From: Azospirillum brasilense
GTDB taxonomy: Bacteria > Pseudomonadota > Alphaproteobacteria > Azospirillales > Azospirillaceae
DNA: 64,000 nt
Assembly (NCBI RefSeq): GCF_001315015.1
Contig: NZ_CP012915.1
Span: 620,001 to 684,000 of the forward strand
Direction of reading: 5' to 3'
Shown here: positions 52,578 to 61,379 of the stretch, in pieces
How the letters are laid out: every line of letters starts with the position of its first letter
Position numbering within the stretch: position 1 is the stretch's first letter
Program-made: the position numbers and the translations under genes
The notes under the pieces: generated by a model
Databases searched by the model: none
What the model was told of the DNA's origin: nothing
What the model saw: only the letters and a program-made list of their open reading frames with translations

Positions 52578-53396
52578 ATGGTCGGAAGAAAACCCCCGGA
52601 TCATGAGGACGAGGGCGCCGAGGCGGCCAGCCCGGCGGAGCAGCTCGTCCTCGTCCTGGACGGGTTCGAGGGGCCGCTCGACATGCTGCTGGCGCTGGGG
52701 CGCGAGCAGAAGGTGGACCTGACGAAGATCTCCATCCTCCAGCTCGCCGACCAGTATCTCGCCTTCATCGCCGAGGCGCGGAAGGTGCGGCTGGAGCTGG
52801 CGGCGGACTATCTCGTCATGGCGGCGTGGCTGGCCTACCTGAAGTCCCGCCTGCTGATCCCGGAGGTCGAGGACGAGGAGCCTTCGGGCGAGGACATGGC
52901 GGCGGCGCTGGCCTTCCAGCTTCAGCGGCTGGAGGCGATGAAGGGGGCGGCGGCCAAGCTGTTCGCCCGCCCGCAGCTTGGGGTGGATCGTTTCGCCCGT
53001 GGCGCCCCGGAGGATCTGGACATCCTGCGCAAGTCTGTCTTCCAGGTCACGCTCTACGACCTGCTGAAGGCCTACGGCGAGCACAGGAAGCGGCAGGAGG
53101 GCGGCGTCTTGCACATCGAGCCGGTGCGCCTCTATTCGCTGGAGGACGCGGTGCGCCGCCTGTCGGAGCTGCTGGGCCGCATGCCGGACTGGGCCACCCT
53201 GTCGAGTTTCCTGCCGGATGGCGTGCGCGGCGGGCTGCTGACCCGCTCGGCGCTGGCCGCCCATTTCGCGGCGACGCTGGAGCTGGCCAAGGCGGGGCGG
53301 GTGGAGCTTCGCCAGGACGGCGCCTTTTCCCCCATCTACGTCCGCCGGGCATCGCGCCGGCATGAGCACCAGCATGAGCAGGGCGACGAGGAATGA
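52578..53396 (+). CDS. scpA: Segregation and condensation protein A
   Basis: 272 aa kleisin subunit of the SMC-ScpAB condensin. LVLDGFEGPLDMLLALGREQKVDLTKISILQLADQYL near residues 26-62 is the conserved SMC-binding start, AADYLVMAAWLAYLKSRLLIP follows near 75-95, and a winged-helix C-terminus (FLPDGVRGGLLTRSALAAHFAATLEL) completes the protein. It overlaps scpB by four bases. smc is not in the window. Confidence 0.95.
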   Translation: MVGRKPPDHEDEGAEAASPAEQLVLVLDGFEGPLDMLLALGREQKVDLTKISILQLADQYLAFIAEARKVRLELAADYLVMAAWLAYLKSRLLIPEVEDEEPSGEDMAAALAFQLQRLEAMKGAAAKLFARPQLGVDRFARGAPEDLDILRKSVFQVTLYDLLKAYGEHRKRQEGGVLHIEPVRLYSLEDAVRRLSELLGRMPDWATLSSFLPDGVRGGLLTRSALAAHFAATLELAKAGRVELRQDGAFSPIYVRRASRRHEHQHEQGDEE

Positions 53397-54046
53397 GCGG
53401 ACCCGACGGCATGATCCAGGAGATCGAGAATCCGGAGGAGGTGGAGCAGCGGCTGCGCGATCTGCGCCTGCTGGAGGCGTTGCTGTTCGCCTCCGCGGAC
53501 CCGCTGGATGAGGAGACGCTGGGGCGGCGGTTGACCCGCGACGCCGACGTCCGCGCCCTGCTGGAGGAATTGCGGGTTCATTACGCGGCGCGCGGGGTGA
53601 ACCTGATCCGCACCGGCGCCGGCTGGTCCTTCCGCACGGCGTTGGACCTCGCCCCCTTGTTGAGGCAGGAGGAGGAGGTCTCCAAGAAGCTGTCCCGCGC
53701 CGCCATCGAGACGCTGGCGATCATCGCCTACCACCAGCCGGTGACGCGGGCTGAGATCGAGGCGATCCGCGGCGTGGCGACCAGCAAGGGCACGCTGGAC
53801 ATCCTGATGGAGAATGGCTGGATCCGGCCGGGGCGCCGCCGCGAGACGCCGGGCCGCCCGCTGACCTGGATCACCACCGACCATTTCCTCGACCATTTCG
53901 GCCTGGAAACCCTGCGCGACCTGCCGGGGGTGGAAGACCTGCGCGCCGCCGGCCTGCTTGATTCGCGGCCGGTGCTGCTGGGCATCGGCGGAGCCGGGCT
54001 GGAGGACGCGGAACCATCGGAAAACGCTGACGATTCCGATACCTGA
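53393..54046 (+). CDS. scpB: Segregation and condensation protein B
   Basis: 217 aa. [20 protein letters not shown] near residues 23-42 and the conserved [24 protein letters not shown]-type segment near 103-125 (seen here as [20 protein letters not shown]) are diagnostic, with two winged helices ending [16 protein letters not shown]. It forms a dimer that clamps ScpA. ATGA overlap with scpA. Confidence 0.95.
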   Translation: [217 protein letters not shown]

Positions 54047-54057
54047 GCGAAACGCTC

Positions 54058-54076
54058 GAAAATAAGAACCATTTGC
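54058..54076. promoter_or_regulatory. Candidate Fur-type iron box upstream of ferric ABC ATPase
   Basis: GAAAATAAGAACCATTTGC matches the 19-bp Fur consensus GATAATGATAATCATTATC at 13 of 19 positions by eye. It lies in an AT-rich island just after scpB and about 95 bases before the ABC ATPase start. Iron control is inferred. Confidence 0.4.
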
Positions 54077-54140
54077 ATCGGGGTCGGTGCACCGGTACTA
54101 AGGTCAATCGACCGCCATCAAACGACCCCCGGGCCGCTTC

Positions 54141-54172
54141 AGACTGGGACCGCCATAGACTGGGACTGCCAT
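54141..54172. repeat. 16-bp direct repeat spanning the ABC ATPase start codon
   Basis: AGACTGGGACCGCCAT (54141-54156) is followed directly by AGACTGGGACTGCCAT (54157-54172). The second copy runs into the ATG at 54171, while the first runs into ATA. Confidence 0.8.
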
Positions 54173-55484
54173 GGATCGTCCGTCCGTCACCGACGCCCGT
54201 TCTTTCTCCGCGACCGGAGACGCCGTTTCCGAACCCCGGCCGGCCCGCCTGCGCACCGCGCTGCGCGACAAGGCGTCGGCCCTGTTCAGCCGCGGCGGGA
54301 CCGACCCGCGGCAGGGCGCTCCCTGCGAGGCCGCGCCGGTCACGCTGCCGGCCAACGGACGGCATCTTGACGCCTCTGGTCCCCAAGGTGGCGGCGCCGC
54401 CATCGCGGTGGAGGCCCTGGCGCTGGAAGGCGTCACCCACCGTTACGGGCGCGTCGTCGCCGTCAACGACGTCAGCGTGACCATCGGGGCGGGGGAGATC
54501 GTCTGTCTCTGCGGACCGTCCGGCTGCGGCAAATCCTCGCTGCTGCGCATCGCGGCCGGGCTGGAGGCGGTGCAGACCGGTTCGGTCCGGATCGGTGGCA
54601 CGGTGGTCGCCGACGAGCGCGGCGCGGTGCCGCCGGAACGCCGCGGCGTCGGCCTCGTCTTCCAGGATTACGCGCTGTTTCCGCACCTGTCGGTGCTCGA
54701 CAACGTGCGCTTCGGCCTGACCGCCCTGTCCGGCGAGACGCAGCGCAAGCGCGCGCTGGAATCTCTGGGGCAGGTCGGCATGGCCGGCTACGCCGACTCC
54801 TTCCCGCACCACCTCTCCGGCGGCCAGCAGCAGCGCGTGGCGCTCGCCCGCGCGCTCGCCCCCAACCCGGCGGTCCTGCTGCTCGACGAGCCCTTTTCGG
54901 GCCTGGACGCCCGGCTGCGGGAGCAGGTGCGCGACGAGACGCTGCACGTGCTGAAGCAGAACGGCGCGGCGACCATGCTGGTCACCCACGACCCGGAGGA
55001 GGCGATGTTCCTGGCCGACCGCATCGCGCTGATGCGCGCCGGCAAGGTCGTTCAGGTCGGCAACCCGGTGGACCTCTACACCCGCCCGGTCAACGCCTTC
55101 GCCGCCGAGTTCTTTGGCGAGGTCAACCGGATGGCGGGCGTCGTGCAGGGCGGGGTGGTGGACACGCCGGTCGGCCCGATCCCCACGGAGGTCGCCGACG
55201 GCACCGCCGTGGACGTGCTGATCCGTCCGGAAGCGCTGAAGCTGTCCGCCCAGCCCGCAGCCACGGTTCCCGCCGGAGACCTGCCGGTCCTGGCGCGCGT
55301 GATGGCGGCGCGCCTGCTCGGCCGGACCAGCCTGGTCCATCTCGACGTGCCGGACGGGAAGGGCGGTTCGGTGCATCTGCACTCCCGCATGCCGGGCCAG
55401 TTCCTCCCCGCCGAACAAAGTCACGTTTCGGTGTGCATGGACCTGTGTCAGGCCTTCGTTTTTCCAGCCGGTGCACCCACTTAG
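54171..55484 (+). CDS. Orphan ferric-type ABC ATPase with N-terminal extension
   Basis: 437 aa. The nucleotide-binding domain begins near residue 80: Walker A GPSGCGKSS near 119-127, [17 protein letters not shown] near 217-233, Walker B LLLDEPFSGLDARL near 239-252, and VTHDPEEAMFLADRI. A TOBE domain follows (VDVLIRPEALKL; RLLGRTSLVHLDV). Best fit is the FbpC/AfuC/PotA group (Fe3+ or polyamine). The first 78 residues (basic, low-complexity) are not part of the fold, and the site before ATG 54171 is a poor ribosome site, so the true start may be further in. No permease or binding protein is adjacent. Confidence 0.85.
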   Translation: MDRPSVTDARSFSATGDAVSEPRPARLRTALRDKASALFSRGGTDPRQGAPCEAAPVTLPANGRHLDASGPQGGGAAIAVEALALEGVTHRYGRVVAVNDVSVTIGAGEIVCLCGPSGCGKSSLLRIAAGLEAVQTGSVRIGGTVVADERGAVPPERRGVGLVFQDYALFPHLSVLDNVRFGLTALSGETQRKRALESLGQVGMAGYADSFPHHLSGGQQQRVALARALAPNPAVLLLDEPFSGLDARLREQVRDETLHVLKQNGAATMLVTHDPEEAMFLADRIALMRAGKVVQVGNPVDLYTRPVNAFAAEFFGEVNRMAGVVQGGVVDTPVGPIPTEVADGTAVDVLIRPEALKLSAQPAATVPAGDLPVLARVMAARLLGRTSLVHLDVPDGKGGSVHLHSRMPGQFLPAEQSHVSVCMDLCQAFVFPAGAPT

Positions 55485-55583
55485 TCGTTTGAGCGGTTTC
55501 GCCCGACCGATCGTTGCGGGAGGGGAACCTTTCTGCCATAGTGCCGCCCCGCCATTGGGCTGCCTGTTCAGGAAACGTGTGTC

Positions 55584-55877
55584 ATGGGATTCTCCAGCGT
55601 CTGGCATTGGGTCATCGTCCTTCTGATCGTCCTTCTCCTGTTCGGCGCCGGCAAGCTGCCGAAGGTCATGGGCGACCTCGCCAAGGGCATCAAGAACTTC
55701 AAGGCCGGCCTGAAGGACGAGGAAGAGGGTACCGCTGCGGGCGCCGATTCCAAGGTCCTGCCGAACCAGCCGGTTCCGCCGGCCCAGCCGGTGTCCTCGG
55801 TCCATCCGGTTCCGCCCGCCCCGGTTCCGCCCGTCGCCGACCCCGGCGTGAAGAAGGACGAGACGGCCCGCACCTGA
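55584..55877 (+). CDS. tatA: Sec-independent protein translocase subunit TatA
   Basis: 97 aa. N-terminal membrane helix ([20 protein letters not shown]), then the Tat hinge [25 protein letters not shown] (amphipathic helix) and a Pro/Val-rich tail ([12 protein letters not shown] repeats) ending KKDET. TatA forms the membrane-thinning assembly that passes folded proteins. AGGAAA precedes the ATG. First gene of tatABC; a Tat-signal binding protein is encoded at 29.8 kb. Confidence 0.95.
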   Translation: MGFSSVWHWVIVLLIVLLLFGAGKLPKVMGDLAKGIKNFKAGLKDEEEGTAAGADSKVLPNQPVPPAQPVSSVHPVPPAPVPPVADPGVKKDETART

Positions 55878-55925
55878 CCGTCCGGCGCCCTTCATCCCCG
55901 CGCCGCTTCGAAAGGCTGAGGAGCC

Positions 55926-56447
55926 ATGTTCGACATCGCATGGTCGGAACTGATGGTCATCGCGGTCATCGCCCTCGTGGTGATCGGCCCGAAGGACCTG
56001 CCCAAGGCCATCTACACCCTCGGAAAATGGGTGAAGAAGGCGCGTCTCGTCGCGCGCGATTTCCAGGGCCACATCGACGACATGATGCGGGAGGCGGAGC
56101 TTGACGAGCTCCGCAAGGAAGCCCTGAAGGTCCGCGATACGAACCTCCAGAAGATGGTCGAGAACACGATCGATCCGAAGGGGGAACTGAAGGGCGCCTT
56201 CGACGTGGGGGCCAACCTTGGGGCTGACGGCTATCACGGCAGCCCGCCGGAGGATGGTCCCGCTTCCGTGCCTCCCGTCGGCTCCCCGCAGGTGACCGCG
56301 GCTCAGCCGCAGCCAGCGACCGAACCGCCGGTCACGGCGCCGCTTCCTCCGGCTCCGCCCGCGGAGTTCGTCCCGGCCCCGGCCCAGCCGCCGGTTCCGG
56401 CCTCCGCCGACTCCGCTGCGGCGGCAACCACGAACAAGCAGGCGTGA
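55926..56447 (+). CDS. tatB: Sec-independent protein translocase subunit TatB
   Basis: 173 aa. MFDIAWSELMVIAVIALVVIGPKDLPKAIYTLGKWVKKAR (split: Glu8 in WSEL, GPKDLP hinge near 21-26) is the TatB signature, followed by a long amphipathic helix (REAELDELRKEALKV) and a Pro/Ala-rich C-terminal tail. TatB with TatC recognises twin-arginine signals. GAGGAG lies just before the ATG. Confidence 0.95.
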   Translation: MFDIAWSELMVIAVIALVVIGPKDLPKAIYTLGKWVKKARLVARDFQGHIDDMMREAELDELRKEALKVRDTNLQKMVENTIDPKGELKGAFDVGANLGADGYHGSPPEDGPASVPPVGSPQVTAAQPQPATEPPVTAPLPPAPPAEFVPAPAQPPVPASADSAAAATTNKQA

Positions 56448-56451
56448 CCCA

Positions 56452-57273
56452 GTGTCCGGCGAAACGCGCATGACCGGCGAGTCCGACGACGAGCTCGAAG
56501 AAAGCAAGATGCCGCTGATCGACCATCTGGTCGAACTGCGCAACCGTCTGATGTACGCGACGCTGGCGATCCTCATCGCCTTCTTCGTGTGCTACGCTTT
56601 CTCGGACCGCATCTACAATTTCCTGGTCCAGCCCCTGGCCGACATCCTGGCCGGGCAGGGGCGGCGGATGATCTACACCGGCCTGACCGAAGCCTTCTTC
56701 ACCTATGTGAAGGTGGCCTTCTGGGCCGGCTGCTTCCTGTCCTTCCCCATCGTCGCCAGCCAGATCTGGATGTTCGTCGCGCCCGGCCTCTACAAGCACG
56801 AGCGCAAGGCCTTCCTGCCCTTCCTGGTGGCCACCCCGATCCTGTTCTTCCTGGGCGGGGCGATGGTCTACTACTTCATCTTCCCGCTGGCCTGGCGTTT
56901 CTTCCTGGGGTTCGAGTTCCACCCAGGCATGGACGCCGGCGCCCTGCCGATCGAGTTCGAGGCCCGCGTCAGCGAGTATCTCGGCCTCGTGATGCACCTG
57001 ATCTTCGCCTTCGGTCTGGCCTTCCAGCTTCCGGTCCTGCTGACTCTGCTGATCCGCGCCGGGCTGCTGACGACGGAGACGCTGGCCGCCAAGAGGCGCT
57101 ACGCCATCGTGTTCGTCTTCGTCGTCGCGGCGGTCCTGACCCCGCCGGACGTCATCAGCCAGGTCGGCCTCGCCATTCCGCTGCTGGCGCTCTACGAGGT
57201 GTCGATCCTGATCGGCCGCCGCATCGAGAAGACGCGCGGCGACGCCGACGAGACGGAAGCGGAGCAGGCGTAA
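56452..57273 (+). CDS. tatC: Sec-independent protein translocase subunit TatC
   Basis: 273 aa with six membrane spans. MPLIDHLVELRNRL near residues 17-30 is the conserved TatC N-terminus, and FLSFPIVASQIWMFVAPGLYKHERK near 97-121 (FxxP, then the cytoplasmic-loop Glu) is diagnostic. GTG 56452 lies 4 bases after tatB; ATG 56470 is an alternative start. Last gene of the Tat operon, convergent with a GGDEF gene 13 bases away. Confidence 0.95.
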   Translation: MSGETRMTGESDDELEESKMPLIDHLVELRNRLMYATLAILIAFFVCYAFSDRIYNFLVQPLADILAGQGRRMIYTGLTEAFFTYVKVAFWAGCFLSFPIVASQIWMFVAPGLYKHERKAFLPFLVATPILFFLGGAMVYYFIFPLAWRFFLGFEFHPGMDAGALPIEFEARVSEYLGLVMHLIFAFGLAFQLPVLLTLLIRAGLLTTETLAAKRRYAIVFVFVVAAVLTPPDVISQVGLAIPLLALYEVSILIGRRIEKTRGDADETEAEQA

Positions 57274-57286
57274 GGCCCTTCGCGCC

Positions 57287-58450
57287 TTACGCCGTCGCTT
57301 CGTCGAGCATCACCTGATTGCGGCCGTTCCGCTTGGCCCGGTAGAGGGCCAGGTCGGCGGCGGCCAGCGCCGCGTCGAGATCCTCGCCGCTGCGGCAGGC
57401 GGCGATGCCGATGCTGACGCTGGCGGCGATCTCGTGGCCCTGGAAGGGCAGCGGCCGGGCCGCCACGTCGCGGCGCAACGCTTCCGCCAGAACCGCTGCC
57501 CCGCTACGGTCGGTGTCGGGAAGCAATAGGCAGAACTCCTCACCGCCATAGCGTCCGAACAGATCGGTGCGGCGCAGCCTTGCCGTGACAGTCTCGGAGA
57601 AAAGCCGGAGGAGCGCGTCGCCGGCCAGATGGCCGAAGGTGTCGTTGACCCGCTTGAAACGGTCGAGGTCGAGCAGCAAAAGGGTGAGCGGCGCCCCGTT
57701 GCGTTGCGCCCGCGCCAACTCCTTATCGGCGTGCTTCATGAAAGCCCGGCGGTTGTAGGCGCCGGTCAGCGGGTCGATGGTGCCGATGCGGTCCAGATCG
57801 GCCTGGAGCCGCTCGCTGGTCATGGCGAGGAAGCCGAAACCCCATCCGGTGACAGCCATAATGGCTTCCAGGAACCCGGCGCTCTGCACCAGATTCGGCG
57901 TCAGAATGCCGTCCACAGGCCCGCTACCGGCCGTCAGGGCGGCGCGTCCGGCAACGAACAGGGCGTGAAACAGGAAGACCAGAGCGGTGACCCGCTGCGC
58001 CCGCCCCGGCTTATCCTCCGGCCCCATCCGCCACAGACTGATGGCCGCCAGCAGCGATAGGCCGGTAATGCCCGCGGACCCGATCAGGATGCGTGCCGTC
58101 ACGTCATTCGCCATCACCACGAACCACAGATTGCCAGCGGTCAGCGCGGTGAGCAGCGCCAATCCCCTCCGCCAAGGGATGCGCTGTCCGGCGAAGCTGC
58201 GCACGCCGAACCAGTTCAGCAGATAGGAGGCGGCCACCAGGGCGTTGCTGAGAGGGATGACGAGGGCGGGTGGCCAGACCCCGTACAGCATGACGAGCGC
58301 CAATCCACCGGCTCCGACCAGCGCTCCCCCGGCCCAGTAGGCCAGCGCGGTGATGTGGCGGTGCGCCCTCCAGGTCAGGAAGGCGGCGATGGACAGCAGA
58401 ACGCCGATGCCGACCAGGACGATGATGAGGGTGCGGGTGTCGAGAATCAT
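57287..58450 (-). CDS. Membrane-bound GGDEF diguanylate cyclase
   Basis: 387 aa. Six or seven hydrophobic segments occupy residues about 5-205 and form a sensor region of unknown ligand. A GGDEF domain follows: DPLTGAYNRRAFMKHADKEL near 224-243, LLDLDRFKRVNDTFGHLAGDALL near 256-278, and active site GGEEF in FGRYGGEEFCLLLPD. RRTD five residues before it is an intact inhibitory site. It is monocistronic, convergent with tatC and divergent from serS. Confidence 0.93.
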   Translation of the reverse strand: MILDTRTLIIVLVGIGVLLSIAAFLTWRAHRHITALAYWAGGALVGAGGLALVMLYGVWPPALVIPLSNALVAASYLLNWFGVRSFAGQRIPWRRGLALLTALTAGNLWFVVMANDVTARILIGSAGITGLSLLAAISLWRMGPEDKPGRAQRVTALVFLFHALFVAGRAALTAGSGPVDGILTPNLVQSAGFLEAIMAVTGWGFGFLAMTSERLQADLDRIGTIDPLTGAYNRRAFMKHADKELARAQRNGAPLTLLLLDLDRFKRVNDTFGHLAGDALLRLFSETVTARLRRTDLFGRYGGEEFCLLLPDTDRSGAAVLAEALRRDVAARPLPFQGHEIAASVSIGIAACRSGEDLDAALAAADLALYRAKRNGRNQVMLDEATA

Positions 58451-58635
58451 GTCCGGAGTGGGGAGGGCAGCGGTCGATTTCGGGGTTCTGCACGCATTCG
58501 CGTTCCCGGCGCTACCGATAAGTATAGGACGCCAATCATTTCAGGGTCTTTCCCATCGGCGCGGCTCCGCCTCTGGACCTTCACCCGGCGGCGGACTATA
58601 ACCAGCCTCCCACCCATTCCGTATCGCCGTGAGCC

Positions 58636-59901
58636 ATGCACGACCTTCGCGCCATCCGTGAGAACCCCGAATCCTTCGACCGCGGCCTCGCCCGCCGGGG
58701 CCTTGAGGCTATGTCGCCGACGGTGCTGGACCTCGATTCGCGCCGCCGCGCCGCGCAGACCCAACTGCAGGAGATGCAGGCGCGCCGCAACGAGGCGGCC
58801 AAGGAGATCGGGCTCGCCAAGCGGGAGGGCCGTGATGCCCAACCGCTGATGGACGAGATGGCGCAGCTCAAGGAGCGGCTGCCCCAGGTCGAGGAGGAGG
58901 AGAAGGCGCTGGGCGCCGAGCTGGACGGCCTGCTCGCCTCCATCCCGAATCTGCCCGCTGACGACGTGCCGGAAGGCCCGGACGAGAGCGCCAACGTCGA
59001 AATCCGCCGCTGGGGCGAGCCGAAGGCCATCGCCGGCGCCAAGCAGCATTTCGAGCTGGGCGAAGCGCTGGGCCTGATGGATTTCGAGGCGGCGTCGCGC
59101 ATGTCGGGCGCCCGCTTCACCGTCCTGAAGGGCGGGCTGGCCCGGCTGGAGCGCGCGCTCGCCGACTTCATGCTGGACATCCACACCGGCGAGCACGGCT
59201 ACACCGAGATCGCACCGCCGCTGATGGTGCGCGACAACGCCCTGTTCGGCACCGGCCAGCTTCCGAAGTTCGAGGAGGACCTGTTCCGCACGGGCGATCA
59301 CTATCTGATCCCGACCTCCGAAGTGCCGCTGACCAACCTCGTCAACGACCAGATCGTGGCGACGGAAGAACTGCCCCACCGCTACACCGCGCTGACCCCC
59401 TGCTTCCGCGCCGAGGCCGGATCGGCCGGGCGCGACACGCGCGGCATGATCCGCCAGCACCAGTTCTGGAAGGTGGAGATGGTCAGCGTCACCGCGCCGG
59501 ACCAGTCGGAGGCGGAGCACCAGCGCATGACCCAATGCGCCGAGACCATCCTGCAGCGGCTGGGGCTGCCCTACCGCGTCGTGACGCTGTGCACCGGCGA
59601 CATGGGCTTCTCCGCGCGCAAGACCTTCGACATCGAGGTCTGGCTGCCCGGCCAGAACATGTACCGCGAGATTTCGAGCTGCTCGAACTGCGGTGACTTC
59701 CAGGCCCGCCGCATGAAGGCCCGCTGCCGTCCGAAGGGTGAGAAGCAGACGCAGTTCGTCCACACGCTGAACGGCTCGGGCGTGGCGGTCGGGCGCTGCC
59801 TGATCGCGGTGCTGGAGAACTACCAGCAACCCGACGGCTCCATCCTGGTTCCCGAAGCGCTCCGGCCTTACATGCGCGGGCTGGAAAGGATCACCGCCTG
59901 A
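58636..59901 (+). CDS. serS: Seryl-tRNA synthetase
   Basis: 421 aa class II synthetase. The N-terminal coiled-coil arm (residues about 1-110, [21 protein letters not shown] region) is followed by the catalytic core: motif 2 [21 protein letters not shown] near 255-275 and motif 3 [18 protein letters not shown] near 378-395. Its stop overlaps the surE start by one base. A second gene in the window, tRNA-Ser at 44.5 kb, is a substrate. Confidence 0.97.
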   Translation: MHDLRAIRENPESFDRGLARRGLEAMSPTVLDLDSRRRAAQTQLQEMQARRNEAAKEIGLAKREGRDAQPLMDEMAQLKERLPQVEEEEKALGAELDGLLASIPNLPADDVPEGPDESANVEIRRWGEPKAIAGAKQHFELGEALGLMDFEAASRMSGARFTVLKGGLARLERALADFMLDIHTGEHGYTEIAPPLMVRDNALFGTGQLPKFEEDLFRTGDHYLIPTSEVPLTNLVNDQIVATEELPHRYTALTPCFRAEAGSAGRDTRGMIRQHQFWKVEMVSVTAPDQSEAEHQRMTQCAETILQRLGLPYRVVTLCTGDMGFSARKTFDIEVWLPGQNMYREISSCSNCGDFQARRMKARCRPKGEKQTQFVHTLNGSGVAVGRCLIAVLENYQQPDGSILVPEALRPYMRGLERITA

Positions 59902-60683
59902 TGTTCGATCTTCCGCTCGACCTGTCGAACGCGCGCATCCTCGTCACCAACGACGACGGCATCCACGCGCCGGGCCTGAAGGTTCTGGAGGCCATCGCCC
60001 GCTCCATCTCCGACGACGTGTGGGTGGTGGCGCCGGAGATGGAGCAGTCGGCGGCCAGCCACTCGCTGACCATCAACCGGCCGCTGCGGCTGCGCCAGCT
60101 GGACGAGCGGCGCTTCACGGTGGACGGCACGCCGACCGACTGCGTCCTGCTGGCCGTCAACCGCATCATGAAGGACGCCCGTCCGACGCTGGTCTTGTCC
60201 GGCGTCAACCAGGGCTCCAACATCGGCGAGGACGTGACCTATTCGGGCACCATCGCGGCCGCCATGGAGGCGACCCTGCTGGGCGTTCCGGCCATCGCGC
60301 TCAGCCAGCATTATGAAAACCGCGCCCAGATCGACTGGTCGGCGGCAGAGCGCTGGGGGGCGGAGGTGATCCGCAAGGCCGTTTCCACGCCCTGGCCGAA
60401 ATACGTTCTGCTCAACGTGAACTTCCCGGCCTGTCCGGCGGACCGGGTCACCGGCATCCAGGTCGTCCGCCACGGCAAGCGCAAGATCGGCGACGAGCTG
60501 GTGGAACGTGTCGATCCGCGCGGCAAGCCCTATATCTGGATCGGGACGCTGCGCGGCGAGGCCGATGTGGCGCCCGACACCGACATCCACGTGGTCTTCC
60601 ATGGCGGCATTTCGGTGACGCCGGTCTATCTGGATCTGACGCACACGCCGACGCTCCAGACCCTGCGGCACGCGTTCGAGTAA
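59901..60683 (+). CDS. surE: 5'-nucleotidase SurE
   Basis: 260 aa, metal-dependent nucleoside-5'-monophosphatase. ILVTNDDGIHAPGLKVLE near residues 13-30 (metal-binding Asp-Asp), SAASHSLT near 51, VDGTPTDCVLLAV near 74-86, and SGVNQGSNIGEDVTYSGTIAAAMEA-type block near 101-124 are SurE motifs. It precedes pcm and nlpD, the classic stress-survival order. Confidence 0.96.
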   Translation: MFDLPLDLSNARILVTNDDGIHAPGLKVLEAIARSISDDVWVVAPEMEQSAASHSLTINRPLRLRQLDERRFTVDGTPTDCVLLAVNRIMKDARPTLVLSGVNQGSNIGEDVTYSGTIAAAMEATLLGVPAIALSQHYENRAQIDWSAAERWGAEVIRKAVSTPWPKYVLLNVNFPACPADRVTGIQVVRHGKRKIGDELVERVDPRGKPYIWIGTLRGEADVAPDTDIHVVFHGGISVTPVYLDLTHTPTLQTLRHAFE

Positions 60684-60711
60684 TTTGGTTTCCGAGGTGA
60701 ATGGGTAGGAT

Positions 60712-61365
60712 GTGACGGTCGAGGCACGCAAGATCCGGCTTCTGATGGCGTTGCGCCGCAACGGCGTGACCGACACCCGGGTTTTGGCCGCGATCGAGCG
60801 AATCCCGCGCGAGCGCTTCGTCCCCGAACCCTTCCAGGATCAGGCGTGGGAGGACACGGCGCTTCCCATCGATCTGGGCCAGACCATCAGCCAGCCGCTG
60901 ATCGTGGCGCTGATGACCCAGGCGTTGGAGCTGGGGGAGCGGCAGACGGTGCTGGAGATCGGCACCGGCTCCGGCTATCAGGCGGCTGTTTTGTCGCGGC
61001 TGTGCCGGCGGGTCTACACCGTCGAGCGGCTGCGCCCGCTGCTGACCGAGGCGGAGGCGCGATTCCAGGCGCTGCGCCTGAACAACATTACGACCCGCCA
61101 CGGCGACGGGACGAAGGGCTGGCCCGAACAGGCGCCGTTCGAGCGCATACTGGTCACGGCCGCCGGAGGCCCCGATGCGCCAAAGGACTTGACGGATCAG
61201 CTCGCCGTTGGTGGTGTCATGGTCATCCCGCTGGGGGACGACTACCGCGGCCAGCGGGTCGTCCGCATCCGGCGGACCGAAACCGGTCTTACACGGGAGG
61301 ACTTGTGGCCCGTCCGCTTCGTACCGTTGCTGTCCGACCCTCCGTCCCCGCCAGGAACGGAGTAG
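60712..61365 (+). CDS. pcm: Protein-L-isoaspartate O-methyltransferase
   Basis: 217 aa. Repairs isoaspartyl residues using S-adenosylmethionine. VLEIGTGSGYQAAVLSRL near residues 81-98 is the SAM-binding motif and GQTISQPLIVALMTQAL near 58-74 is the PCMT signature. GTG 60712 gives the expected length. It lies 28 bases after surE. Confidence 0.95.
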   Translation: MTVEARKIRLLMALRRNGVTDTRVLAAIERIPRERFVPEPFQDQAWEDTALPIDLGQTISQPLIVALMTQALELGERQTVLEIGTGSGYQAAVLSRLCRRVYTVERLRPLLTEAEARFQALRLNNITTRHGDGTKGWPEQAPFERILVTAAGGPDAPKDLTDQLAVGGVMVIPLGDDYRGQRVVRIRRTETGLTREDLWPVRFVPLLSDPPSPPGTE

Positions 61366-61379
61366 CCGGCCCGTTCGGC

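Noticed and set aside
53871..56576. 901-residue leftward frame spanning the ABC ATPase and tatAB
   Set aside because: It crosses four well-supported rightward genes and has no domain or ribosome site.
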